A stretch of DNA of 64,000 nucleotides, from contig NZ_JAHVIA010000001.1 in assembly GCF_019801965.1 (NCBI RefSeq), forward strand, positions 682,001-746,000, in the 5' to 3' direction. Shown here one piece after another: positions 1 to 8,105 of this stretch. The position numbers were made by a program, and so were the translations under genes. How positions within the stretch are numbered: the first letter of the stretch is position 1; every line of letters begins with the position of its first letter. The notes beneath the pieces are model-generated. The model made no database searches. It was given only the letters and a program-made list of their open reading frames with translations, and was not told the DNA's origin. This DNA comes from Salipiger bermudensis (GTDB lineage Bacteria; Pseudomonadota; Alphaproteobacteria; Rhodobacterales; Rhodobacteraceae).

Positions 1-31
1 CAACTTCGAGGTCGCCAGCAACGGCAACTGA
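1..31 (+). CDS. C-terminal end of a gene cut by the window start (unknown)
   Basis: The first bases read as an open frame ending NFEVASNGN and a TGA at 29-31, followed 40 bases later by the next start codon on the same strand. It may be the last nine codons of a gene lying mostly outside the window. Too little is visible to name a family, and the reading frame itself is an inference. Confidence 0.3.
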   Translation, partial: NFEVASNGN

Positions 32-70
32 TCGTGAACGCGGGACTTTCGGGGAAGAGGCCCCGCGATC

Positions 71-520
71 ATGCTGGCTGAAGCCGCCGCGCTTGGCGGC
101 CTGTTCCTGGCAGCGTTCGGCGCAGCCACGATCCTGCCCTTCCAGTCGGAGGTGGTCTTTGTTGGGATGCAGCTCGGGAACGCGGCACCCCTGGCAATGA
201 TCGTGCTGGTGGCCAGCGTCGGGAACGTCCTCGGCGCGGTGTTCAACTACGTGCTCGGCCTGTGGCTCGAACATTACCGGCACCGGCGCTGGTTTCCGGT
301 CAGCGAGGCCCAGCTCGACCGCGCGCAGCGTCTTTACGCGCGCTGGGGCGTCTGGACCCTTCTGCTGAGCTGGGCGCCGCTGGGCGATGCCTTCACCGTC
401 ATCGCCGGCGTGATGCGGACTCATTGGGCGGTATTCCTCGCCCTCGTCACCATCGCCAAGACCGGCCGCTACATGGTGCTGGCCTGGGCCACCGCGGCAA
501 CGATGGGCGGCGCAGCCTGA
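71..520 (+). CDS. YqaA-like membrane protein (DedA/SNARE-associated superfamily)
   Basis: This 149-residue protein is mostly hydrophobic, with about four membrane segments and a charged central loop near residues 65-85 (LEHYRHRRWFPVSEAQ). The order of a glycine-rich helix pair, a short basic loop, and a W-x-P-x-x-GD motif (SWAPLGDAFTVIAG) matches the YqaA group of small inner-membrane proteins related to DedA transporters. The substrate of YqaA proteins is not established. The ATG follows a purine-rich stretch (GGGGAAGAGG) a few bases upstream. It is separated from the convergent cytochrome gene by about 35 bases. Confidence 0.75.
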   Translation: MLAEAAALGGLFLAAFGAATILPFQSEVVFVGMQLGNAAPLAMIVLVASVGNVLGAVFNYVLGLWLEHYRHRRWFPVSEAQLDRAQRLYARWGVWTLLLSWAPLGDAFTVIAGVMRTHWAVFLALVTIAKTGRYMVLAWATAATMGGAA

Positions 521-554
521 GCCCGCCTGACCAAACGCGGCCTCTGCGCGGGCG

Positions 555-1022
555 CTACTGGTAGACCGAGGCGCGGGCGTTGATGTCGTTGTGGATCTCG
601 ACCACCTCGTCCGGCCAGGTGCTCTTGATATAGGCCATCACGTCGAGGATCTCGTCCTCGCTGAGGATCTCGCCGAACCCCAACATGTTGGAGCGGTAAT
701 CGCCACCGATCATCGCCTCGGTGCCGTGGGTGACGATGGCCAGGAGCTGCGCATCGGGATGGTGCCAGGTGTGGCCGGTGGAATCGTGCGGCGGCGCCGG
801 CAGGAAGCCGTCGGCATCGCGCTCCTTCCAGTCCGGCTGGCCCTCTAGCTGCGCGCCGTGGCAGGCGGCGCAATTCACGGCATAGAGCCTCTCGCCATTC
901 GCGACCCGCTCGGCATCAGTATAGGGAAACAGGCCCGGCACCGGCTCCGCCGCCATCTGGGCCAGCGCCCAGCCGCCTGCCAGCAGCGCCGCCGCCCCCA
1001 CACCGATCGCAATCCGCTTCAT
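555..1022 (-). CDS. Small periplasmic c-type cytochrome
   Basis: The 155-residue product starts with a basic N-terminus and a hydrophobic stretch ending near ALAQ, a probable Sec signal peptide. One haem c site is visible as CAACH (C51, C54, H55). Candidate axial methionines are M104 and M113; the latter lies in a region followed by [15 protein letters not shown], the usual C-terminal helix of class I cytochromes c. I chose the ATG at 1022 because the longer reading adds an arginine-rich leader before the signal peptide. It likely carries electrons in the periplasm; the partner is not evident from its neighbours. It is divergent from ispH. Confidence 0.85.
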   Translation of the reverse strand: MKRIAIGVGAAALLAGGWALAQMAAEPVPGLFPYTDAERVANGERLYAVNCAACHGAQLEGQPDWKERDADGFLPAPPHDSTGHTWHHPDAQLLAIVTHGTEAMIGGDYRSNMLGFGEILSEDEILDVMAYIKSTWPDEVVEIHNDINARASVYQ

Positions 1023-1156
1023 CTCGTCCTCCCCGTCGCGCCGCGCAACTATTCCGCCAGCCCCCGCTACCATCAAGTCACAGCTTCGTCAGGCTTGCCG
1101 AAGGGGTCGACGGCAGCGCCCGCAGGCATTACCTCGGAGAGGAACAGGAGACGCCA

Positions 1157-2104
1157 ATGAAGAATCCGCTCATCCTCTACCTCGCCGCCCCGCGCGGCTT
1201 CTGCGCCGGTGTCGACCGGGCGATCAAGATCGTCGAGATGGCGCTCGAGAAATGGGGCGCGCCGGTCTACGTGCGGCACGAGATCGTGCACAACAAGTTC
1301 GTCGTCGACGGGCTGCGCGACAAGGGCGCGGTCTTCGTCGAGGAGCTCGAGGACTGCCCGCCGGACCGTCCGGTGATCTTCTCGGCCCACGGCGTGCCCA
1401 AGGCCGTCCCGGCCGAGGCGGCGCGGCGCGAGATGGTCTATGTCGATGCCACCTGCCCGCTGGTCTCCAAGGTCCATATCGAGGCCGCGCGGCACCACGA
1501 GAACGGCCTTCAGATGATCATGATCGGCCATGCCGGCCACCCCGAGACCATCGGCACCATGGGTCAGCTGCCCGAGGGTGAGGTCCTGCTGGTCGAAACC
1601 GTCGAGGATGTCGGCCATGTCGAGGTGCGCGATCCCGCGCAACTGGCCTTCGTGACCCAGACCACGCTCTCGGTCGATGACACGATCGACATCGTCGCTG
1701 CGCTGAAGGCGCGCTTCCCGGCCATCGTCGGCCCGCACAAGGAAGACATCTGCTACGCCACCACCAACCGCCAGGAAGCAGTCAAGGCCATCGCCCCCGA
1801 TTGCGACGCGCTGCTGGTGGTGGGCGCACCGAACTCGTCGAACTCGAAGCGGCTGGTCGAGGTCGCCCGCAAGGCCGGCTGCAGCTACGCACAGCTGGTG
1901 CAGCGCGCCGAGAACATCGACTGGCGCGCGCTCGAGGGGATCTCCTCGGTCGGCGTCACCGCCGGCGCCTCCGCCCCCGAGGTGCTGATCGACGAGGTGA
2001 TCGACGCCTTCCGCGACCGCTTCGACGTCACCGTCAAGATGGTCGAGACGGCGCAGGAGAATGTCGAGTTCAAGGTGCCGCGCGTGCTGCGCGTGCCGGC
2101 CTGA
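1157..2104 (+). CDS. ispH: 4-hydroxy-3-methylbut-2-enyl diphosphate reductase
   Basis: IspH performs the last step of the non-mevalonate isoprenoid pathway, reducing HMBPP to IPP and DMAPP with a [4Fe-4S] cluster. The 315-residue protein has the family's normal length and the three cluster cysteines: C16 in [13 protein letters not shown]100 in [11 protein letters not shown], and C199 in [11 protein letters not shown] Shine-Dalgarno sequence AGGAG lies six bases before the ATG. Other isoprenoid genes in this window are the kinase ispE (34.1 kb) and a polyprenyl diphosphate synthase (33.1 kb), but they are not in the same operon. Confidence 0.97.
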   Translation: MKNPLILYLAAPRGFCAGVDRAIKIVEMALEKWGAPVYVRHEIVHNKFVVDGLRDKGAVFVEELEDCPPDRPVIFSAHGVPKAVPAEAARREMVYVDATCPLVSKVHIEAARHHENGLQMIMIGHAGHPETIGTMGQLPEGEVLLVETVEDVGHVEVRDPAQLAFVTQTTLSVDDTIDIVAALKARFPAIVGPHKEDICYATTNRQEAVKAIAPDCDALLVVGAPNSSNSKRLVEVARKAGCSYAQLVQRAENIDWRALEGISSVGVTAGASAPEVLIDEVIDAFRDRFDVTVKMVETAQENVEFKVPRVLRVPA

Positions 2105-2187
2105 GCGTCGCTCCCGAACGGGCGCCTTGCGGGCGTTGACAGCCCGCGCCGAATGGGAAACCCTTCCGCCGTCCAAGGGAGGATCCC

Positions 2188-2802
2188 ATGCTGAGCCTGC
2201 AATTCCTGCTCACCGCGCTGGTCGTGGTGCTCGCCCCCGGTGCCGGGGTGATCTACACGCTCGCGATCGGGCTCGGCCAGGGCCGCCGCGCCGCGATCTG
2301 GGCGGCGCTCGGGTGCACCTTCGGGATCGTGCCGCACCTTGCCGCCGCGATGCTCGGGCTCGCTGCCCTGCTGCACACCTCCGCCCTGCTCTTCACCACC
2401 GTCAAGCTCGCCGGCGCGCTCTACCTGCTCTGGCTCGCGGTACAGGCGCTGCGCGCCACCGGCGCGCTGGCGGTCACCGCCTCGCCCCGGCGTGAGAGCG
2501 GCCCCCGCACCGCCCGCCGCGGCGCCCTGCTCAACATCCTCAACCCCAAGCTCTCGCTGTTCTTCCTCGCCCTGCTGCCGCCCTTCCTGTCGGGCGCCCC
2601 CGAGACCGCGCGGGCCGAGATGATGCTGCTTGGCGGCGTCTTCATGGCGATGACCTTCGCGGTCTTCGTGCTCTACGGCCTCTTCGCCGCCCGCGCCCGC
2701 GACTGGCTGCTGGGCAGCGAGCGCGCCATGCGCTGGCTCAACCGCTCCTTCGCGGCGATCTTCGCGCTGCTCGCCGGCCGCCTCGCCATGGAGCGCGCAT
2801 GA
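2188..2802 (+). CDS. LysE/RhtB-family amino acid exporter
   Basis: A 204-residue inner-membrane protein with about six hydrophobic segments. The N-terminal PGAGVIYTLAIGLGQGRRA corresponds to the PGP motif region typical of LysE/RhtB exporters, and LNILNPKLSLFFLALLP is the second family hallmark. Such proteins export amino acids or derivatives; the substrate cannot be read from sequence. A good GGGAGG ribosome site precedes the ATG. Its stop overlaps the next start by four bases (ATGA), implying translational coupling with the DUF3429 gene. Confidence 0.88.
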   Translation: MLSLQFLLTALVVVLAPGAGVIYTLAIGLGQGRRAAIWAALGCTFGIVPHLAAAMLGLAALLHTSALLFTTVKLAGALYLLWLAVQALRATGALAVTASPRRESGPRTARRGALLNILNPKLSLFFLALLPPFLSGAPETARAEMMLLGGVFMAMTFAVFVLYGLFAARARDWLLGSERAMRWLNRSFAAIFALLAGRLAMERA

Positions 2803-3254
2803 GCCGCACCGTCCCCCGCAGCGCCCTGTTGCTGACCGCCGCGGGCGTCCTGCCGTTCCTCTGGGGCGTGCTGACCCTGCTGTCGGACAGCGCCTACGAT
2901 CTCGCCTACGGCACCGTCGGCGGCCGCTTCGTCGGCCCCTACGTGCAGCTCGCCTACGGCACGGTGATCCTCGCCTTTATGTCCGGCGTGCTCTGGGGCT
3001 TCGCCACCAAGGCCGACCCGCGGCAGGCCCCGGTCTGCTACGCACTGTCGGTCATTCCGGCGCTCTGGGCCTTCTTCATGGCCGGCGGCGGACCGGTCTC
3101 GGCGGGGATGAACCTGATCTTCGGCTTCCTCGGCCTCTTGGCGCTCGACTGGCAATTCTGGCGATGGGGGTTGGCGCCGCGATGGTGGATGCACCTGCGC
3201 CTGCCGGTCACCGCCGCCGTGGTCGCCTGCCTGCTGGTCGGGGTGCTGGTGTGA
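2799..3254 (+). CDS. DUF3429-type small membrane protein
   Basis: The 151-residue product has five likely membrane helices and few charged residues. The pattern of helices with short loops such as GTVGGRFVGPYVQLAYGTVILAFMSGVLWGF fits the DUF3429 family, which has no known function. It overlaps lysE upstream by four bases and the methyltransferase downstream by three bases, so it belongs to a tightly coupled five-gene run. Confidence 0.75.
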   Translation: MSRTVPRSALLLTAAGVLPFLWGVLTLLSDSAYDLAYGTVGGRFVGPYVQLAYGTVILAFMSGVLWGFATKADPRQAPVCYALSVIPALWAFFMAGGGPVSAGMNLIFGFLGLLALDWQFWRWGLAPRWWMHLRLPVTAAVVACLLVGVLV

Positions 3255-3838
3255 GCGACGCACAGACCCTCGCGGTCTATGCCGCCCGCGCCCGCGATTA
3301 CGCCAATCTGCAGCCCGACGCGCCATTCGAGACCCTCTCCGCCTTCATCGCGCAGCTTCCCCCGGGCGCGCGCGTGCTTGATCTCGGCTGCGGCCCGGGC
3401 CACGATTCCGGCCACATGGCCAAGGCGGGCCTGACAGTCGAGGCGCTCGACGCCTCGCCCGAGATGGTGGCGCTGGCCCGCGCCAGCCACGGCGTCGACG
3501 CCCGGCAGGGCAGCTTCGACGATCTCGACGCGGTCGCCCGCTACGACGGCATCTGGGCCAGCTTCAGCCTGCTGCACGCCCCGCGTGCCGAGATGCCCCG
3601 CCACCTTGCCGCCATCGCCCGCGCGCTGAAGCCCGGCGGCCTGCTGGGCCTGTCGCTCAAGGAGGGCACCGGCGAGGGCCGCGACCGGCTGGGCCGCTTC
3701 TACACCTTCTATACCGAGGAGGATCTGCGCGCCCTGCTCGGTGATGTCGGCCTCAGCATCGGTGCGGTGACCCGCGGCGAGGGACGGGGCCTTGACGGCA
3801 GCGCCTCGACATGGATATCGGTCCTCGCCCATGACTGA
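3251..3838 (+). CDS. Class I SAM-dependent methyltransferase
   Basis: A 195-residue cytosolic methyltransferase of the UbiE/Methyltransf_25 type. Motif I is [20 protein letters not shown], followed by the acidic residue after beta-2 ([11 protein letters not shown]) and the post-IV segment [15 protein letters not shown] start it at a GTG that overlaps the upstream TGA (GTGA), since a longer reading would overlap the DUF3429 gene by about 90 bases. The substrate is unknown. The ATG of rnhA lies inside its last codons. Confidence 0.85.
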   Translation: MSDAQTLAVYAARARDYANLQPDAPFETLSAFIAQLPPGARVLDLGCGPGHDSGHMAKAGLTVEALDASPEMVALARASHGVDARQGSFDDLDAVARYDGIWASFSLLHAPRAEMPRHLAAIARALKPGGLLGLSLKEGTGEGRDRLGRFYTFYTEEDLRALLGDVGLSIGAVTRGEGRGLDGSASTWISVLAHD

Positions 3839-4295
3839 TCTTTTTGCATACACCGACGGAGCCTGCTCCGGTAATCCCGGCCCCGGCGGCTGGGGCGTCC
3901 TGATGCGCGCGATGAATGGCGAGGAGATCGTCAAGGAGCGCGAACTCAGCGGCGGCGAACCCGACACCACCAACAACCGGATGGAGCTTCTGGCGGCGAT
4001 CAACGCGCTGGAATCGCTGACCCGCGCCTCGCGCATCACCGTGGTGACCGACAGCGCCTACGTGAAGAACGGCGTCACCGGCTGGATCCACGGCTGGAAG
4101 CGCAACGGCTGGAAAACCGCCGCCAAGAAGCCGGTGAAGAACGCCGAGCTCTGGCAGCGCCTCGACGAGGCCCAGCGCCGCCACGACGTCACCTGGGAAT
4201 GGGTCAAGGGCCACGCCGGCCACCCAGAGAACGAGCGCGCCGACGAGCTCGCCCGCGCCGGCATGGCGCCGTTCAAGCCCGGCAAGGGCACCTGA
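3831..4295 (+). CDS. rnhA: Ribonuclease HI
   Basis: RNase HI cuts the RNA strand of RNA:DNA hybrids, removing R-loops and primers. The 154-residue sequence has the full catalytic set: D9 ([16 protein letters not shown]), E52 ([10 protein letters not shown]), D74 (VVTDSAYV) and the final acidic residue in [11 protein letters not shown], plus the basic protrusion ([12 protein letters not shown]) that binds hybrids. I place the start at ATG 3831, overlapping the end of the methyltransferase by eight bases; upstream codons do not match the family. Confidence 0.96.
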   Translation: MTDLFAYTDGACSGNPGPGGWGVLMRAMNGEEIVKERELSGGEPDTTNNRMELLAAINALESLTRASRITVVTDSAYVKNGVTGWIHGWKRNGWKTAAKKPVKNAELWQRLDEAQRRHDVTWEWVKGHAGHPENERADELARAGMAPFKPGKGT

Positions 4296-4307
4296 GGGCG
4301 GGCCGCG

Positions 4308-4928
4308 ATGAGCCCGCTCGAACTCCTCGATTACGCCTCCGTCCTGATCTTCGCCCTGACCGGCGCGCTGGTGGCCAGCCGCGCCCAGCTCGACGTGGTG
4401 GGCTTCGCCTTCCTCGCCTGCCTGACCGGCGTCGGCGGCGGCACGCTGCGCGACCTTCTGCTGCGCCGCGAGGTGCTGTGGATCGCCGACCCTACCTATC
4501 TTGCCGTGGCCTGTGGCGCGGCCATCGTCGTGTTCTTCACCGCCCACCGGCTGGAAAGCCGGCAGCGCGCCATCCTCTGGCTCGACGCGCTGGCGCTGTC
4601 GGTGGCGGTCCCCGCCGGCGCCGGCATCGCGCTCGCCGCGGGCGCGCCGGTCTCGGTGATCCTCGTCATGGGAGTGATGACGGGCTGCTTTGGCGGGCTG
4701 ATGCGCGACGTGGTCGCAAACGAGCTGCCGCTTGTGCTCAAGCAGGGCGAGCCCTACGCCACCTGTGCGCTCGGCGGCGCCGGCGCCCTGCTCGCGGCCC
4801 ATGCCTCGGGCATCGAGCCCGGCAAGGCCGCGCTGATCGGCGCCATCTTCACCTTCGTGCTGCGCGGCACCGCGCTGGCCTTCGGCTGGCACATCCCGAT
4901 CTACAAGGGCCGCCCGCCCCGCGCCTGA
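4308..4928 (+). CDS. TRIC/UPF0126-family membrane channel
   Basis: This 206-residue protein has the duplicated three-helix organisation of the UPF0126 (YicG-like) family, each half carrying a glycine-rich kinked helix with a conserved arginine: GVGGGTLRDLLLRRE in the first half and GCFGGLMRDVVANE in the second. Prokaryotic homologues of this fold are trimeric cation channels. It ends the run that starts at lysE and is followed by an intergenic dispersed repeat. Confidence 0.85.
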   Translation: MSPLELLDYASVLIFALTGALVASRAQLDVVGFAFLACLTGVGGGTLRDLLLRREVLWIADPTYLAVACGAAIVVFFTAHRLESRQRAILWLDALALSVAVPAGAGIALAAGAPVSVILVMGVMTGCFGGLMRDVVANELPLVLKQGEPYATCALGGAGALLAAHASGIEPGKAALIGAIFTFVLRGTALAFGWHIPIYKGRPPRA

Positions 4929-4981
4929 CCGCTCCTCGAGCACACCGGCACCGACGCGCCTCCGGCCCCAGTGAGCCCCCG

Positions 4982-5060
4982 CCCCTTCTCTGGTTCAAAA
5001 ATACCTCGGGGTGAATGGCGCGCCCCGCGCGCCAGAGGGGCAGCGCCCCTCCTCCCCCCG
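4982..5060. repeat. Dispersed intergenic GC-rich element, copy A
   Basis: Between the TRIC and patB genes lies TTCTCTGGTTCAAAAATACC, then CTCGGGG and an inverted repeat GAGGGGCAGCGCCCCTCC. Related sequences occur near 23.1, 50.4 and 57.0 kb in either orientation. The hairpin could act as a terminator for the convergent genes here. The function of the conserved ATACCTCGGGG part is unknown to me. Confidence 0.6.
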
Positions 5061-5070
5061 ACGCCATCCC

Positions 5071-6249
5071 TCACTGCAGGTCGGCAAAGGCCGCCTTGAG
5101 CCGCGCGCAGGCCTCTTCCACCCGGACCCGCGGCGTTGCGAGGTTGAAGCGCAGCCAGCTCTCGCCGCCGGTCCCGAAGGCCGGGCCGTGATTGGCGGCG
5201 ATCCGCGCCTCGCGCTCGACCCGCGCGGTATACTCCGATGCCGCCATCCCGGTGTCGGAGAAATCCACCCAGGCAAGGTAGGTCGCCTCGAGCGGCATCG
5301 ACCGCAGCCCAGGGATCTCCGCGATCGCCTCGTCGAAGATCTTCCGGTTGCCGTCGAGATAGGCACAGAGCTCGTCGACCCAGGCCGCGCCCTCGGGCGA
5401 ATAGGCCGCCGTCGCCATCACCAGGCCAAAGCTGTTGGGCGACATCCCCAGCGCCGCGAGGCACTGCGCGAAGCGTTTGCGCAGCTTCGGATCGGCGATG
5501 ATGACGTTGCCGGTATGCGAGCCGGCAATGTTGAAGGTCTTGGTGGTCGCGGTCAGCATCACCAGCCGGTCGGAGATGCTGTCATCGACCAGCGCCATCG
5601 GGATGTGGGTCTGCCCCGGCATCACCAGGTCGTGGTGGATCTCGTCCGACACCAGGATCAGGTCATGGCGCTTGGCGAAGTCGGCCACCTGCTGCAGTTC
5701 CTCGCGGCTCCAGACCCGGCCGCCGGGATTGTGCGGCGAGCACAGCACCAGCATCCGCTCGCGCCCCGTCATCTGCGCGTCATAGACAGCGAAATCCATC
5801 TCGTAGCGCCCGTCCTTCATCACCAGCGGGCACTCGACCACCTCGCGCCCGGCCGCTTTGATGACGCGGTGGAAGGCGTGGTAGACCGGCGTGAACAACA
5901 CCACCCCGTCGCCCGGCGCAGTAAAGGCGTCGATGCAGAGCGCGGTGCCGTTGACCAGCCCGTGCGTGGTGGTGATCCACGCGTCCTCGACCGCCCAGCC
6001 GTGGCGCTCGGCCATCCACCAGCGGATCGCGGCGAGGTAGTCGCTCTCGTCACCGAAATAGCCGTAGACACCGTGATCGAGCATCGCCTGCAGCGCCTCC
6101 TGCACGCAGGCCGGCGGGCGGAAATCCATGTCCGCGACCCACATGGCCAGCCCACCCTCGGGCGAGACGCCATAGATGTCTTCCATCTTGTCCCACTTGG
6201 CGGAATGGGTGCCGACGCGGTCGATCACTTCGTCGAAACGGCTGGTCAT
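5071..6249 (-). CDS. patB: MalY/PatB-family PLP-dependent C-S beta-lyase (cystathionine beta-lyase type)
   Basis: A 392-residue fold-type I aminotransferase-like enzyme of the MalY/PatB subgroup, which cleaves C-S bonds of cystathionine or cysteine conjugates to give pyruvate, ammonia and a thiol. The N-terminal MWVADMDF motif is diagnostic. SPHNPGGRVWS, the PLP aspartate in SDEIHHDL (D202) and the Schiff-base lysine K237 in TATTKTFNIAG are all present. It is monocistronic on the minus strand and divergent from the deformylase cluster. Whether the main role is methionine biosynthesis or thiol release cannot be told from sequence. Confidence 0.9.
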   Translation of the reverse strand: MTSRFDEVIDRVGTHSAKWDKMEDIYGVSPEGGLAMWVADMDFRPPACVQEALQAMLDHGVYGYFGDESDYLAAIRWWMAERHGWAVEDAWITTTHGLVNGTALCIDAFTAPGDGVVLFTPVYHAFHRVIKAAGREVVECPLVMKDGRYEMDFAVYDAQMTGRERMLVLCSPHNPGGRVWSREELQQVADFAKRHDLILVSDEIHHDLVMPGQTHIPMALVDDSISDRLVMLTATTKTFNIAGSHTGNVIIADPKLRKRFAQCLAALGMSPNSFGLVMATAAYSPEGAAWVDELCAYLDGNRKIFDEAIAEIPGLRSMPLEATYLAWVDFSDTGMAASEYTARVEREARIAANHGPAFGTGGESWLRFNLATPRVRVEEACARLKAAFADLQ

Positions 6250-6376
6250 GCGGTTTGGTCCTTGCTTGTGGTGGCGGGCCGCACGCTACCGCGCCCCGCC
6301 CCGAGCGCAACCCCTCGCGCGCCGCACCCGGTCCGCGCGACTTGCGCGCTCACGCCGTTGTGCATAGATGAGGCGC

Positions 6377-6898
6377 ATGAAACGCCCGATCCTCATCCAC
6401 CCCGATCCGCGCCTGAAGAAGATCTGCGCGCCGGTGTCCGATCTTTCGGACAAGCTCCGCGTGCTCGCCGACGACATGCTCGAGACCATGTATGACGCGC
6501 CCGGCATCGGGCTGGCGGCGCCGCAGATCGGCGTGCTCGACCGGCTTATTGTGCTTGATTGCGCCAAGGCCGATGATGGCGAGGAGCCGCGCCCGCTGGT
6601 GATGTTCAACCCGCAGGTCGTGGCATCCTCGGACGAGCGCAACACCTACGAGGAAGGCTGCCTGTCGATCCCCGACCAGTATGCCGAGGTCGAGCGCCCC
6701 AAGGTGGTCGATGTCGAGTGGCTCGACCGCGACGGCAACCTCAAGCGCGAGACCTTCGATGGCCTCTGGGCGACCTGCGTGCAGCACGAGATCGACCATC
6801 TCGACGGCAAGCTCTTCATCGACTACCTCAAGCCGCTGAAGCGCCAGATGATCACCCGCAAGATGGTCAAGCTCAAGCGCGACCGCGCCCGCGCGTGA
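6377..6898 (+). CDS. def: Peptide deformylase, first of three
   Basis: Removes the N-formyl group from nascent proteins. The 173-residue enzyme has all three family motifs intact: GIGLAAPQIG, EGCLS with metal ligand C95, and QHEIDH with H137, catalytic E138 and H141. It also has the basic C-terminal tail (KMVKLKRDRARA) usual for type I enzymes. The start could also be an in-frame ATG nine bases upstream (6368); 6377 gives the commoner N-terminus. This is the best candidate for the essential deformylase of the three. Confidence 0.95.
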   Translation: MKRPILIHPDPRLKKICAPVSDLSDKLRVLADDMLETMYDAPGIGLAAPQIGVLDRLIVLDCAKADDGEEPRPLVMFNPQVVASSDERNTYEEGCLSIPDQYAEVERPKVVDVEWLDRDGNLKRETFDGLWATCVQHEIDHLDGKLFIDYLKPLKRQMITRKMVKLKRDRARA

Positions 6899-6973
6899 TC
6901 GCCGCCCTGCCGCGCTCTGGCCGGCGCGCCCGCCGCGCCTATCTCTGAGACATTCCCCGAAGCGGAGACCCCG

Positions 6974-7471
6974 ATGGCCCTGCGCGAGATCCTTCTCTGG
7001 CCCGACCCCAAGCTCAAGCAGCCCTGCGCCGAGGTCGGCGATCCCGCCTCAGTGGCCGAGCTGGTGACCGACATGTTCGAGACCATGTACGACGCCCCCG
7101 GTCGCGGCCTCGCCGCCCCGCAGGTGGGCGTGCTCAAACGGGTCTTCGTGATGGATGCGGGCTGGAAGGAGGGCGACATGACGCCGCTCGCCTGCATCGA
7201 CCCGCAGATCCTCGCCGTCTCCGACGAAACCGCCTCAGGCGACGAGGGCTGCCTGTCGATCCCCGGCATCACCGCCTCCGTGACGCGCCCGGTCTGGGTC
7301 CGCATGGCCTATACCGATCTCAACGGCGAGCGGCAGGAGCGCAAATTCGAGGGCGTTGAGGCCATTGTGGCACAGCACGAATACGATCATCTCGACGGGC
7401 TGGTGCATTTCGACCGGCTCGATCCGACCACCGCCGCCGATCTCATGCACGCCTACGAGCGCAACAAATGA
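6974..7471 (+). CDS. def: Peptide deformylase, second of three
   Basis: A 165-residue deformylase with intact motifs: GRGLAAPQVG, EGCLSIPG with C93, and QHEYDH with H135, E136 and H139, so it should be active. It lacks the lysine-rich C-terminal extension of the first copy. It follows the first copy by 75 bases and overlaps the third by four bases (ATGA), so the second and third are translationally coupled. Differences outside the motifs show it is an old paralogue, not a recent duplication. Confidence 0.94.
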   Translation: MALREILLWPDPKLKQPCAEVGDPASVAELVTDMFETMYDAPGRGLAAPQVGVLKRVFVMDAGWKEGDMTPLACIDPQILAVSDETASGDEGCLSIPGITASVTRPVWVRMAYTDLNGERQERKFEGVEAIVAQHEYDHLDGLVHFDRLDPTTAADLMHAYERNK

Positions 7472-7962
7472 CCGCCCGCACCTGTATCCCCTGGCCCGAC
7501 AAGCGCCTGCGCAGCCCCGCCGCCCCGGTCGAGGCGATCACCGACGAGATCCGCGCCATCTGGGACGACATGATCGACACGATGGAGGCGATGCCCGGCG
7601 TCGGCCTCGGCGCGCCGCAGATCGGCGTGATGCTGCGCCTCGCGGTGGTCGATGCCTCCGAGGAGCGCGGCCAAGCGGTGCGCATGGCCAATCCCGAGAT
7701 CCTGCACGCCAGCGTCAAGCTGCGCAGCCATGACGAGGCCAGCCCCAACCTGCCCGGCGTCTGGGCGAAGATCGAGCGCCCCCGCGCCGTCACCGTGCGG
7801 TTTCTCAACGAGGCGGGCGAGATCGAGGAGCGCGATTTCGTCGGGCTCTGGGCGACCTCGGTGCAGCACCAGATCGACCACCTGAACGGCAAGATGTACT
7901 TCGACCACCTCAGCAAGGTGAAGCGCGACATCCTGCTGCGCCGCGCCAAGAAGGCGCGTTGA
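7468..7962 (+). CDS. Degenerate peptide deformylase paralogue, third of three
   Basis: The 164-residue protein keeps the deformylase fold markers (GVGLGAPQIG near residues 44-53, WATSVQHQIDHLNG near 128-141) but departs at the active site. The cysteine metal ligand of EGCLS is replaced (EASPN, serine 92), and the catalytic glutamate of HExxH is glutamine 135 (HQIDH). Both histidines remain. From known deformylase chemistry this should abolish or strongly alter activity. The frame is intact and start and stop are well placed, so it is a maintained gene and not decay. It may be a regulatory partner or have another substrate. Confidence 0.9.
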   Translation: MTARTCIPWPDKRLRSPAAPVEAITDEIRAIWDDMIDTMEAMPGVGLGAPQIGVMLRLAVVDASEERGQAVRMANPEILHASVKLRSHDEASPNLPGVWAKIERPRAVTVRFLNEAGEIEERDFVGLWATSVQHQIDHLNGKMYFDHLSKVKRDILLRRAKKAR

Positions 7963-8105
7963 GCCGCGCAGGCCCGGGGCCCTGCGCTGTTCGCCGCATT
8001 TCCAGCGCAATTTCCCCCTAATTTTCGACAATTCGGAGCGCATCACTGCGCGGAAGACCCGGGCCAGCCCGGTCTTTGGTGGTTTTGTGAGGTGAAGGCG
8101 GTCCG

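Noticed and set aside
3164-3250. Longer N-terminus for the methyltransferase
   Set aside because: It would overlap the DUF3429 gene by about 90 bases and adds an Arg/Gly-rich leader with no family match; the GTG at the overlap is better.
5011-6495. Long plus-strand frame opposite the C-S lyase gene
   Set aside because: Antisense to an intact PLP enzyme; composition is that of a GC-rich shadow.
7468-7962. Third deformylase as a pseudogene
   Set aside because: The frame is full length with a coupled start; only specific active-site residues are changed, which is not the pattern of random decay.
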